Shown: piece by piece, positions 53,833 to 64,000 of the stretch
Numbering within the stretch: position 1 is the first letter of the stretch
Layout: each line of letters opens with the position of its first letter
From: Clusia tigrina
Taxonomy: Eukaryota; Arthropoda; Insecta; Diptera; Clusiidae
DNA: 64,000 nt
NCBI GenBank assembly: GCA_920105625.2
Contig: OV050030.1
Coordinates: forward strand, 66,865,807 to 66,929,806
Reading direction: 5' to 3'
Notes under the pieces: generated by a model
What the model was told of the DNA's origin: nothing
What the model saw: only the letters and a program-made list of their open reading frames with translations
Database searches by the model: none
Position numbers and translations under genes: made by a program

Positions 53833-55138
53833 TTGAAACCAATCCAGGTTCACGTCCACTCTACCATGACGACGACGTCACTTTTACTTCGCTATTCATC
53901 TTTTTCAAGGCTCTTACGTATCACCGCGTGGCTTTTCCGTTTTTCTCACAATCTCCGATTCAAGGAACAGCGCACGCACGGGCCGTTTACAGCCAACAAG
54001 CTAAAAGAGAGCCTAATGGTGCTTGTGCGATTGGTGCAGCTGGAGGAGTTTTCAGCAGAACTACATCTGATAAAAAATATGGATAGGTTTCCAAACAGCA
54101 GCAAACTCATTAGTTTAACCATCTTTTTGCATGATCAGAAAATCATACGTGTACGAGGTCGTTTGAAGCACGCAACACTGCATTTTCGCCAACGACATCC
54201 AATAATTTTACCCAGCAATCATCATTTTACACGGTTAATCATCGACCACGCGCATGCCATCATGCTATACGGTGGCACACAGTTGACGTTATGCAATATT
54301 CATCAAACATATTGGATAATCTATTGCACCATCTTCGCCCTTGCATCCGGTGTTTCAGAAACAAACCGAAAATTGCCACGCAGGTGATAGGAGATTTGCC
54401 GATGCAGCTAGTAAACCCACCACGACGCCCTTTTCTTGCTACCGGTGTAGATTACACCGGGGCCATAGAGCTCAAATCTTCCAGATATCGCGGTCATACG
54501 GTCTATAAGCCATATCGCTACGGCCTTAGGCCATACATTTAGAGGCGGTTACAGGCATGACCACGGAGCAGTTCCTCTCTCTACAGAGATTCATCGGACG
54601 CCGCGGAATCTGTCACGACATATACAGTGACTGTGGCACCAACTTCATCGGTGCGGATGCTGTTCTGCAAGCAAACCACAAAAGGTTCATCGAAGAGGTG
54701 GAACGTGATATCGTACCCATAATGGCTGAAAACAACATTCAATGGCACTTCAACCCTCCACATTCACCCAATTTTGGAGGTATTTGGGAAGCGAACGTGA
54801 AGTCCATAAAGTACTATTTAAAGCGCACGGTTAATGGTACTAGGCTGACGTACGAGCAACTGTCTACTGTTTTAGTCAAAATCGAAGCGTGCTTGAATTC
54901 ACGGCCTTTATGTCCACTAACGTCCGACTCCAACGACCTCCTTATGCTTATGCCGGGACATTTTTTAATTGGAGATACCATATTATCACCGCCTGCAGCT
55001 ACTCCGGACAACAAGTCTCTCTCCGCACAGTATTTTGAGCTGCAAAGACTGCTCCGACAATTTTTGCGAAAAATGTTTACAACAGAGATAACTCTAGTTA
55101 GGAGATCTCACCAATTCTTCACATTTTTGTCATATTGA
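53833..55138 (+). pseudogene. pol: B3 integrase, decayed
   Basis: The zinc-binding region is at about 54170-54390 (RQRHPIILPSNHHFTRLI). The catalytic core shows GVDYTGAIELKS (about 54443-54480), YSDCGTNFIGADA (about 54620-54660) and GGIWEANVKSIKYYL (about 54777-54820), the three acidic positions of the DDE core. Stops or shifts lie at 54385 and 54540. The last frame ends at 55138 without the C-terminal strand domain found in B1. Confidence 0.85.
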
Positions 55139-55140
55139 TA

Positions 55141-56985
55141 TTGGGCTGCATTCTGAACTGAGGTGGTCCCTTTTCTTAACATAAAAGTTACCACATTTGC
55201 CCCAAGGTCGTCTGACTTCTCATACTGCGAAGCAAGCGCGAAAGAGTTCGTCCAATCATTACAGCCATTTGCTAAAGCCCTTCGTTTTCTATTAGACTGG
55301 AAGAGAAGGCAATATAAACTAAATACCTGGCCTTTCGATTTTCAATAGAGGATAGCCAGTCCCTCTTATACTTTTCGTCACTCGGTAGCTCGCCAAAAAA
55401 GCATTTTGTTGAAAGTTTGCGCTTAATTTTGACTCCTTCATAACAATGTTCAGAATTAGAAAAATCTGCTTCTTTGTCTTGAATTAGATTTGAGTTAAGT
55501 ATTTTGCATACCTGTACATTCTCCTTTATATTCCATGTACCCGGGAGAGTGTAAAGTGTCAGATTCGGTCACAGACTGAGTCTGGGACATTGATGGTTGT
55601 CCTTGATTACTGTTTTCTTTCCTTGGATGATTCACTTCCGCTGGATGAACAAGTTTGAGGATGTGAGTTCAGTTTCAGTAGACTCACGATTTGAAATAAG
55701 AAAACTTGTTATCTTAGGCACTTTTTTAAGTTCATTTTCTTCTTTTTTCTGATTATCAGCTGTTTTTTTGCGGAACTCTGCTTCACATAGTATTTTTCTT
55801 AAAACTAATTTTGTTTTAGAAATATACTGAAATGTCCGTAATTATAGTCATAAAAATAATAAAGGGTGAGTAAACTGATATTCGTTTACTATGTGTGTCA
55901 CTTAATCACATAATCAAAATAGAGTACGCTTTAGATAATCACAAAACTGTTCAAACGCACCTAATTCAAATACAACAAACTAACCTGGCAGTCAGTCAAT
56001 AGGTTAACTTTTGAGGTTTGCCATTAACTAAACGAAACTACGTGTATACAAAGTGTATTTACGTATAGAGTTTCCGTCGCTCTCTTTGGCAAAAGAGGGG
56101 AATCGAATAGTATGGAAATCGATATGGAACCGTTAACAGAAGTTAAAACACAACATTTCTCTGCTAAAAACGACTCATTACAGATTCATAGTAAATTTAA
56201 TATGAGTTTAGGAAGGAATGGTTTCTATTGTCATAATAGGAAAATTAGGAAATCCAGATGTAATAGTCTTATTATATATTAATTAACAGTATATTATAAA
56301 TACACTATTTCGCACAAACATTTAATGCAATTTACAATATAAATTTATTTTAAATAACTTTCTTTACAAATATTAGTACTACTATATGAAAGTTAATTGC
56401 ATTTGAATAATTTCAAATACTCGTACAAACATATGGCATGTATATTTATATACATAATTATGAGAATATTTTTAAAATTTACATTGTAAATTTGTAAAAA
56501 AAAGAAAAAATTGGTATATAAAATTAATAAATACATTTAAATACATTTTTATTTAATTTTTTTCTTTATCCCAAAAAAAGCCACCATCGAATTGCACAGC
56601 AAAACTTCAAGGCTGCACAGCAGAATACTAAAAGTAATCTTTTGCGGAATGTTATGTACAGAATTGTAGGAATTTTAGTTAAGTCAGAATTGCACCAGCA
56701 AATAAATTGACATCTTAATAAATTCCAAAATTAACAAAGCTGATATGAGTGTCTTTGGCTCAATGGTTTGCGCGTTGATCTCTTCTTTATGCACATGTTC
56801 TTGTTATATAATTGATTTACAAAGTTTTGTAAATAAAACCGTATATAATGCAATAACCTATATATAAAGAATTATTTCCTATGGAAAAATGTAGTTCAAC
56901 CATGATAATATTGCAACGCATAATAAACCTCTTCATAATCGAAAATCATAATAATCAGAATTATATAAAACGAGTACAGAAGTCT
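55141..56985. other. Gene-free AT-rich stretch
   Basis: No ORF with family likeness is present; a 61-codon frame at 55163-55348 is unassigned. I see no LTR, inverted repeat or RNA gene except the tRNA A-box-like TGGCTCAATGG at 56756-56766. The composition is strongly AT-rich from 55700 on. Confidence 0.45.
56756..56790 (+). repeat. Possible tRNA-like SINE head (A-box only)
   Basis: TGGCTCAATGG matches the internal polymerase III A-box form TRGCNNARYGG. It is followed by TTTGCGCGTTGATCTCTT, tRNA-like in shape. No B-box follows within 80 bases. Confidence 0.25.
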
Positions 56986-57440
56986 AAGGTCGGGTTAGAC
57001 CGATTTCGAAATACCCTTTACTTCTCCTTGTGCGTGCGAAATCAAATAGTATTTAGTAGAGCCCACGTCTCCATAACTGCCAAATTGCGTCACTATTCCA
57101 TTAATTGGACCGAATTTATAGTCAAAAGGTGAGAAAAGTTCCTTATAGGCTAGGCGTGGCCTTTATCTAAATCGGCCCACATAGCAATCAGATTGTGTAT
57201 ATTTGCTTAGACGATACTTTTGCAAAATTTCATTAAGATAGCTCTAAAAAAGCGGCAAAAGACGGACAGACGGACGGACAAAATAAAAATTTCTTAGAAA
57301 GTGATTCTCAACATATCTGTATGTATATACTCGTATATGTTCATACTTACTACGCCTCCTTCTTGAAATTGCAACCCCTCTCAAAAGCACAAAATTAGTA
57401 TAACCTTTTTTATCTTTTTTAAAGGTAAAGGTTATAAAAA
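56986..57440. repeat. Dispersed repeat, inverted to 45-112 and to 60101-60320
   Basis: Its left end (to 57050) is the reverse complement of 45-112. Its right part (about 57195-57425) is the diverged reverse complement of 60101-60320, sharing TTTCATTAAGATAGCTC and GAAAGTGATTCT. GGACAGACGGACGGACA lies near 57265-57281. The family is unnamed here. No coding sequence is visible. Confidence 0.65.
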
Positions 57441-58595
57441 GTATTTCAAGTATTTAATCAAAGAAATTTGAAAATTGTATTAGGATAAATAATGTTTAGT
57501 AAAACATATTTTAATAAAAGATGCGTCGTTTTGCCCATTTCATTTGACACTTAATTAAAAAAATGTCTACATGATTTGTGCAGGGCTTACCCAAGTCGAC
57601 TTGCTTGCATATTTTTTCACAAACGCCATGCGAAATACTACAAACGGCATGCGAAATACTATACTCGCTTTGACATGGAGACTTGGGTTATGGAAACTAA
57701 TAAAAAGTGCAAAAATTCTTACTGCTTCATGCTTCTGAGTGTGAATTTATTGCATGAATTGTGTATATAGTATATATAATTAGTAAATTAATATAATTAT
57801 TAATATTAATTTGCAAAAAATTTACAAAAATTATCCAGTATTAAATAATTTTGGTGAACCATATCTAATTGTTGCTGCTAAAGCAGAATACTGTAGCAAT
57901 TAAATTTATATTTTTTTAAAATAGTCATAACGGTGATTCTTAACTCACATACATAAATTCATGTGTGCATAAAATTGTGTTTGTGTTTGTGCGATTTCAA
58001 TTGCTTTGTTGATGTTAGTTTTGTGATGCTTTTGCGCATTTCGTCTGAAGAAACTCATAAATTTCACAAAATCTAATCCAATCAAACATTTCGTTCGTCA
58101 ATGAATATGTGCAATTTTAGGAAGTTGTTGCATTTCCGTACAAGTACATTGTTAGATTGCATTTTATTGTAATGGTAGTAAGCAGATGTATTTGAATTTT
58201 TGATATTTATTTTCCATAAATTATCCATCGTTTTGGTATTGGCACTATAATAAAATATTTCATGGCTGCTATAGAAAAACACTGGTAGCGATGTAGTATG
58301 ATGAAATTCAAAATTTAACAAAATATTCTAGTAATAAAACTAATAGAAATTTAAGTTTTTGAACTCTTTTCCACACCACCTTTGAGGTAGAGTTATTGGT
58401 GGGTTTTTTTTAAAGTGGTGTCCCTGGTAGGACTTGAACTTATACTCCAAAGCCTTTACATCAAATATAAATTTAATTTCTGGCAGCAGCAATTAAATGT
58501 GGTTCAGTAGGATTAATTATAAGGTTATAAGTAAGATTATAAAAATAATTATTAATTTACTTTAAAAAAAAGATGAAGAATTAAAAAAATATAAA
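57441..58595. other. Gene-free stretch
   Basis: AT-rich. CATGCGAAATACTA occurs twice at about 20-base spacing near 57628-57662. No ORF above 80 codons has family likeness. Confidence 0.45.
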
Positions 58596-58599
58596 AGAT

Positions 58600-58677
58600 G
58601 AATTCTTCCGCGGGCTTGAACCCGGCTCCGTAAAGGTTGACAGACCACCAACGCGTTTCCACTGGCGCTACTGATGC
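58600..58677 (-). repeat. tRNA-like sequence, probable SINE head or tRNA pseudogene
   Basis: On the minus strand TAGCGCCAGTGG (58659-58670) resembles a polymerase III A-box and GGGTTCAAGCCC (58612-58623) a B-box, with tRNA-like spacing. CGGG/CCCG can form the T arm around TTCAAG, and GTTG/CAAC an anticodon-type stem. T-runs follow (58563-58600 on the plus strand as A-runs). The expected acceptor stem does not pair, so it is unlikely to be a working tRNA gene. Confidence 0.55.
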
Positions 58678-58690
58678 TTGCAAATATTTT

Positions 58691-60090
58691 AGCAATTTTA
58701 CGACATTTTAGGGCGTCAAACTGTTTTGAATTCACTAACCCAACAGCAGAACGTTTATTGAATTCTGTGCCTTTGCCCAACATTGACCATGATGCAGTTT
58801 CATATATAGGAATATTCAAAATGAAATTAACGTAATAATAGTTATTTATTTATTAAAATACTCGTATACTCGTATACTGTATACAGCAATAAATATTTGT
58901 ACAAAAAAAAAAACATTTTAATAATTTAGAAATTTTACAAATTTGTTGTTAGAAATTAAGTTTTTTCAAATTTCTTATTAAATTCACTGTTAAAATGCCG
59001 CTGTTATAATCACTATTAGCAGAAAAATGTTACATTTTGACAGCAGTTCCACGGCGATTCCATGCGTGGCATTTTTCCTGTTTGCTAAAGAGCGATTTGC
59101 ATAGTCTTGTTGTATATTGTCTTTGGTGTATATACATATATTCACACCGCTTACTCTCTGAAATTAAGCAACAAGTTCCACTCTCTGAACGTAAGCCGAT
59201 ATCAATCAACGAACTGTGTGGAGTTCTGATGACTTCGTTTCTCACAAAATAGAAAAATTGTAATTTGAACTCTCTGTTCAATGGTTAGTGGTATCAGTGT
59301 CTTGTCTCTGCGCCCGCAAACACTACCGTGGACTCATCATCAATCAGGCGCACTGCACTACCCACTCTTTCGTTCTGCGCTCACACACACGCACAAACGC
59401 AACGCATTCATTCATTTAATTGTTTTCTCTTTTTTCGCCCTCCAATTTTTCGCGCCCCCAAATCTTTTGCGCCCTAGACACGGCCTAGCCTGTCTAAGCA
59501 GAAAAGCGGTCCTGGGTTCCTCTAGAAGATTTATGAACGAAATTTCACTCAAAGGGTACGGGTACTAACATCAAACATCACAAACGAAATGGGCGGGTTA
59601 TTTTTACAACCATGCCGACTGCTGATACATTTGTACAGCTTATGCCATATACAATATTTTTGGGCGAAATTTTATATTAGAACGTATAGTCACACTACAA
59701 AGCTATACGTAAGGAATCCGATCATATAATGGTCCCATATAATTAACTTTTGGGACCCCACTTAAATATACCCTTTTTATGCTTCTAATGATGATATATG
59801 AATATTAGGTCCGTAGTAGCATGTATACAAAATATGGGCAGATTATTACCATTGCTACGCCAAAAATTTAAAATTTTCGGGCCATATACAAGATTCAGCA
59901 ACAAAATGCTAGTATGTAAATATAATGTACTCGCTACACAATAGTATTAAGCAAAATATAAACAAAATGTGAACAAATGCAAACTCAAGAATTTGTAAGA
60001 GCTGCGCATAAGTAAAGCGCTCGCGAGAGCCGCGTGCATCATACTTTTTGTTTCTATTTGCTGCAACAGTTTAGTTTTTCTAGGTGCAAG
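58691..60090. other. Gene-free stretch
   Basis: No recognisable ORF, terminal repeat or RNA gene. 59040-59600 is less AT-rich, with several short frames (up to 95 codons at 59281-59568) that I do not recognise and do not call as genes. Confidence 0.45.
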
Positions 60091-60100
60091 CGATTGTGTA

Positions 60101-60320
60101 CCTTTAAAAAAGGTAAAAAGGGTATAATAATTTTGTGCGGTTGAGAGGGTTTTCAACTACATAAAGGAGACATGATAGGTATGGACAAATATAAACAGAT
60201 ATTTTCAGAATCACTTTCTGAACAATTTTAATTTTGTCTGTCCGCGTGTGACTACTTTTGTACTACACCATTTGAGCTATCTTAATGAAACTTTGCAAAG
60301 GTATAGCCTGGACAAATATA
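60101..60320. repeat. Dispersed repeat, inverted copy of 57195-57425
   Basis: It shares GAGCTATCTTAATGAAA, AGAATCACTTTCTGA and TTTTGTGCGGTTGAGAGGG-like segments with the reverse complement of the earlier copy, in the same order, with many differences and some indels. Confidence 0.6.
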
Positions 60321-60772
60321 CAGAACTATATTGGCATATGAGCCGCTTTGGAAATGGCTATTATGGGGGCCTGCAGACATGTAGGATAGCTGCGAGTACT
60401 AAATAAGCAGTCACCGACCATAAGCGGCAGAAATGGAGGGCATAAACTTAAAAGTTTACATGTTGCTGGCGATGTACCTGTGACGGGGCGAATCGGCACC
60501 GCTTATAAATTAAGTATGCAACGAACGAAAAAAAATCCCTATAGCGTCTGACGCACATTGAGCTGCTCATTGGTCAGCATCTGTCTTCAGGTTAGGAGCG
60601 GGTGAATCCACACCTATCAGTAGGTCTAAAAGAATATGGGTGGAAACGCAGAACAATAAAACAAGGGCTTCAGGTACAACGGAATGTATGATAATTACGG
60701 GGTAGTGTGTAAATAGCCCAGTTTTTACGGTTTTGGGGTGTGTGCTAGGAGGTTCCCGGCCTTCGATATACA

Positions 60773-61620
60773 ATGACTGCAATGGCCAACATATCAAATA
60801 ATGCTACAAGCGAGTGTGCAGCAATAGATCCCTTTAAACGAGCTGCAAAGCTAGCTCCGGTGAAAACCGCACAAACGGAGCCGGATTATATGAATGACCG
60901 TAAACTTCATGAGTCTCCATCAACGTTCCATAAATAATAACATGCTATTCTATATCTCATCAGAACAAAAAGGAAGTAATCGTCAAGAGACGAAAATTGG
61001 TTAACTGTAAAGCGCAAAAAAACAAGAGCAAGAAGCCCTGGTAATTGCAAAAACTGGAGACATGTCCTATAGCGATATACTGAGAGCGGTAAAAAAGATG
61101 CAATCCTTCAACAGATTTCCGAAAACTTCTCGGGAATAAATAAGACAGTTAAAAGTGAGATCTTTTAAAAGTTAAAGAGGGCACAAAAAGGAACTACCAA
61201 GGAATTAAAAAAGAGAGGTGCTTGGAAACCAGGCAGAAATATGTGCGCTAATGCTGGAGTTAGTGGTAGAAGTTCGGGACCTGGATGAGATTACTACAAA
61301 GGATGATGTAGTCGATTCGATGGCAAATTAAAGAGCTAAATCTTTTCTGTGAAAACTGCATCAAAAGCATCAAAATGGCAAAGAAATTATTAGACTTTGA
61401 AAATATAAAGATTGGCTGGGTAGTTTGCAGAATTCGAGAAAAGCTAATTCGCAAAAATTGTTTTAAATGTGTAGAATATGCTCATATGGCAAGGGTGTGT
61501 ATTAAGTCAGAAGACAGGAGTAAATGGTGCATGTAGTGTGGAGAACAAGGACAATCCTCAGAAGATTGTGATAAGGGACCATTATGCGTCACAAGCAAAA
61601 ACAGTTTAAGGGCGAATCCA
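60773..61620 (+). pseudogene. R1-like ORF1, decayed
   Basis: The ATG at 60773 opens 54 codons, ending in TAA at about 60935. Further pieces: VEVRDLDEITTKDDVV (about 61263-61310), then KIGWVVCRIREKL and CFKCVEYAHMARVC (about 61459-61500), a C-x2-C-x4-H-x4-C knuckle. A second knuckle at about 61530-61575 has TAG within it and Gln in place of His. A third Cys follows near 61584. It would bind the element RNA; it is not functional. Confidence 0.75.
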
Positions 61621-61674
61621 AATCATTAAAGAGTTAGCCGAAAACATCCAATTTACTAGCCAAATCAGCCAAAA

Positions 61675-63960
61675 ATTAAATGTCTGCAAATTAATTTGAA
61701 TCATTGCGAAGCGGCACAGGAAATTTTAACGCAAACGGTGTAAGAAAACAAAATAGATGTCGCGATAGTCTGTGAGCAATATAAGAATTAAAATGCTGGA
61801 ACGTGGGGTTTCAAATACAGTGAATAAGGTGTCAATATTGGCGTCCGGTGACAAAACGGAGCAAGATAAGCCATTAATATGAAAATCTTACTACGGTAGA
61901 GCAAAAATCGTTGGAATCTATATCTACAGTTGTTACGTGCCACAATATCTCTCTCAAGTAGAATATGAAAAAGTCATTGACGAATTCGTTAGAGATGCTA
62001 TGATAACAACTCCAAATATAAAGCAGGGGATTTTAGTGCATGGGCCATGGAATGGGAAGCAGAAGTACAAACAAACGAGGAGATGCGTTGCTCAAAGCTT
62101 TCTCCTTACTTGATGCTGTTCTGCTGAATACAAAGAGAAGGAATACCGAGAGAAGGAATACCTTTGAAAAGAAAAGTTATGGGTCGATCATTGACATAGC
62201 ATTTGTCAGCTAAGCCTCAGAACGAATGACATAGTGGCAGGTTTGCGACCTATACACACATAGCTACCATCTATATATAATGATTGCTGCTGGCATCTAC
62301 AAGCAAAGTTAAGGAAAAGGTGTATGTGCGAAAAGGGCACAGGCCAAAGGATGGAAGGATGAAGCCGTGGATGAACAACTTTGCTGCACACAATCGCAAC
62401 CAGCTCAAATGATGCAAACGAATAAACAAAGTTTTTCAAAGTTTCATATTAGCAAAGCTTGTGACGCTTCTATGATCAGGAAAAATCTGAAATGTCTGCG
62501 AAAACCAGCATTTTTGTGGAACAGCGATATCGAAGAGTTGAGAAATAGCTGCTGGAAAGCTAGGCGACAGACAATTCCATAGAAGTAGAGGTGCAGTGGA
62601 AAATGAAAGCTTTCGTGAAATATTTAAAAGGAAACATAAGAAGCTCAAAACGGCGATTAGAAAGAGTAATTGATGCGGCCTCAAAGAACTTTGGGACAAA
62701 GCTGATGAAAACCTATGGGGCGGAGGGTATAAGGTGGTGATGTCTAGATTAGTGTTGGCAAAGGAGAAGCACAAATCCGCCAAACACTCTTATAAAATGT
62801 GGTAGGTATCCTCTTTCCCGCACAACAAAAACAACCAGAGGAGAAATTTTTACCTGATGAGCCGGAGTTCATAGATACACCACCGATTACTGACACAGAA
62901 GTAATACAGGCTGCAGCACGATCTTGTAACTCCAAAGCACCAGGATTGGATGGTATTACAAACCAGGCTCTGAAGATTGCCCAAAAAACACAACATAACA
63001 TATAACACGGAGTTGAATACAAGGTCCCAGCGGGATAGTGGCTTCCCAAATATATGGAAAAGGCAACGTCTGGTCCTACTGCAGGAAACAAATAAACCAC
63101 CGTACTGAAATAGCAGATAATGCCATTGAAGGCACCAGGTCGGTGCATTGTACAACAAAACATTGCGCAGTTGTTACATACGATGTCAAAAATGCGTTTA
63201 ACTCGGCATGCTGTCCTCACATAATACGACCATTAGAGACTTTTAAAATGCCGGTGTATATTGGAATATACTTTACGATGGAGGCCTTCCTCTTCCAATA
63301 CCAAAAGAAGTACAAATCATCGGTTATACGGATGAAATTGCAGTGACAATGGTAGAATTCTACCAAATTGGGAGCATATGTAGAAGTACATCACTAAGAG
63401 TAAAGAAATGGCTAACGACATCGAAGCTCCAACTTGCAGAAAAAAAATGTAAATAGTCTTATTTAGGAGCAGAAGGAAATTGAAGCAATTACACTGAATA
63501 CAGATGGGTACAATATCGGAACGCATCCATCGCTAAAATACTTAGGCGTGATAGTAGACGGGAGAACTAACTATTATATAATATAAAATATAATAAATTT
63601 TGAGCAGGCTTGTCAAAAAGCTGCGCGAGTAAACACCTATCTCGAATGATGGGTAGTATAGACGGCGTAAATTAAAGCAAAAGGTTACTTCTAGCAAGAG
63701 TTACCCAAACCATAGTAATGTATTAAACGTGGTGGTAGATATCATCAAGAAGAGTAAGAGCGATAAGAGCAGAAGCTTCCCAGAGCTGGGGAACATCGTA
63801 CAAGCTAGTGATGAAAAACTTCAAAGGTGCCCGAAGTTACTTGACCGAATTGTAAAATAACTCGCTCCACCACAAAGCTACTGCCCTGAACAGCTTCCTA
63901 ATGCGTGATCGTGGAAGAGATGTTGCGAGCGGTTAGTAAATTCGGCATTGCATCCGGAAC
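61675..63960 (+). pseudogene. R1-like ORF2 (endonuclease and RT), decayed
   Basis: IKCLQINLNHCEAAQEIL (61675-61730) begins the APE-type endonuclease, and VAIVCEQYKN follows. Stops are frequent from 61740. Later pieces are NSKAPGLDGITNQALKIA (about 62928-62981), where the RT begins, a VVTYDVKNAFNSA motif (about 63171-63210), and YTDE in place of the usual YADD near 63322-63333, so the active site is altered. Pieces of the RT thumb follow to about 63560. Beyond 63700 only weak likeness remains. Confidence 0.75.
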
Positions 63961-64000
63961 CACTAAGGCAGTTATAACATTATTTAACTCTTTTGAAAGA

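Larger units (their letters stand above)
60773..64000 (+). mobile_element. R1-like LINE, decayed, running off the window
   Basis: It has an ORF1 with Cys/His knuckles and an ORF2 with endonuclease start and RT, all heavily broken. The order and the motifs (KIGWVVCRIREKL before the knuckles, IKCLQINLNHCEAAQ at the endonuclease start) are those of R1-clade elements. No 3' end is seen in the window. The 5' region may begin near 60420. It is not in ribosomal DNA here. Confidence 0.75.

Noticed and set aside
58600..58677. Functional tRNA gene
   Set aside because: The A-box has an extra base and the acceptor stem does not pair; it is kept only as a tRNA-like or SINE candidate.
59030..59570. Possible host gene or promoter region
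   Set aside because: Frames are short, lack splice-linked partners and show no recognisable domain.

Overview
The window is a transposable-element graveyard from an insect genome. A dipteran, perhaps a tephritid-like fly, fits best: the sequence is AT-rich, carries ATACTCGTAT-type simple motifs, and mixes gypsy, BEL/Pao, Jockey, LOA, R1-like, Helitron and Transib elements. This taxonomic call is inference. I found no convincing host gene. Almost all recognisable coding sequence belongs to mobile elements, most of it broken. Names G1-G3 (Ty3/gypsy), B1-B3 (BEL/Pao), J1-J2 (Jockey) and LOA-a/b are local labels used only here.

Layout, left to right. 1-2236: a rearranged, decayed gypsy copy next to an inverted piece of a second LTR family (G2). 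2862-16130: a decayed Jockey LINE (J1) split by G1, a full-length gypsy retrotransposon at 3942-14424. G1 has identical 474-bp LTRs, a 4-bp target duplication (ACGC), an open gag, an open pol reached by a -1 frameshift site, and a 2.6-kb 3' region with no recognisable env. 16400-22444: LTR-like sequence, an (AT)n microsatellite, an unassigned possible env remnant, and a minus-strand G2 copy (LTR, leader, gag). 22445-37087: the LTR of a third gypsy family (G3) is split by BEL/Pao element B1 (22507-32064, 5-bp duplication ATATG) and by a LOA-type LINE (32083-36837, 12-bp duplication) that landed next to it. B1 carries a Transib (RAG1-superfamily) DNA transposon in gag and an extra intact zinc-knuckle ORF after pol.

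37088-50950: the G3 leader, a gag piece, a pol piece and an env-like piece, interrupted by minus-strand BEL/Pao element B2. B2 is itself invaded by a Helitron (42140-48930) and by a second LOA-type element, which in turn holds a 5'-truncated Jockey insertion (J2). 50946-55140: a third decayed BEL/Pao copy (B3). 55141-60770: AT-rich sequence without genes, holding dispersed inverted repeats and a tRNA-like, SINE-like sequence. 60773-64000: a decayed R1-like LINE.

How the parts work together: G1 looks self-sufficient (Gag, protease, reverse transcriptase/RNase H, integrase, both LTRs, primer site and polypurine tract). The other elements are mainly informative through their insertion order, which target-site duplications and rejoined reading frames make legible. 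The strongest leads are the spliced-looking 3' ORF of B1, the Transib element with RSS-like termini, the nested targets, and the Helitron with a frame-preserving intron and doubled termini.
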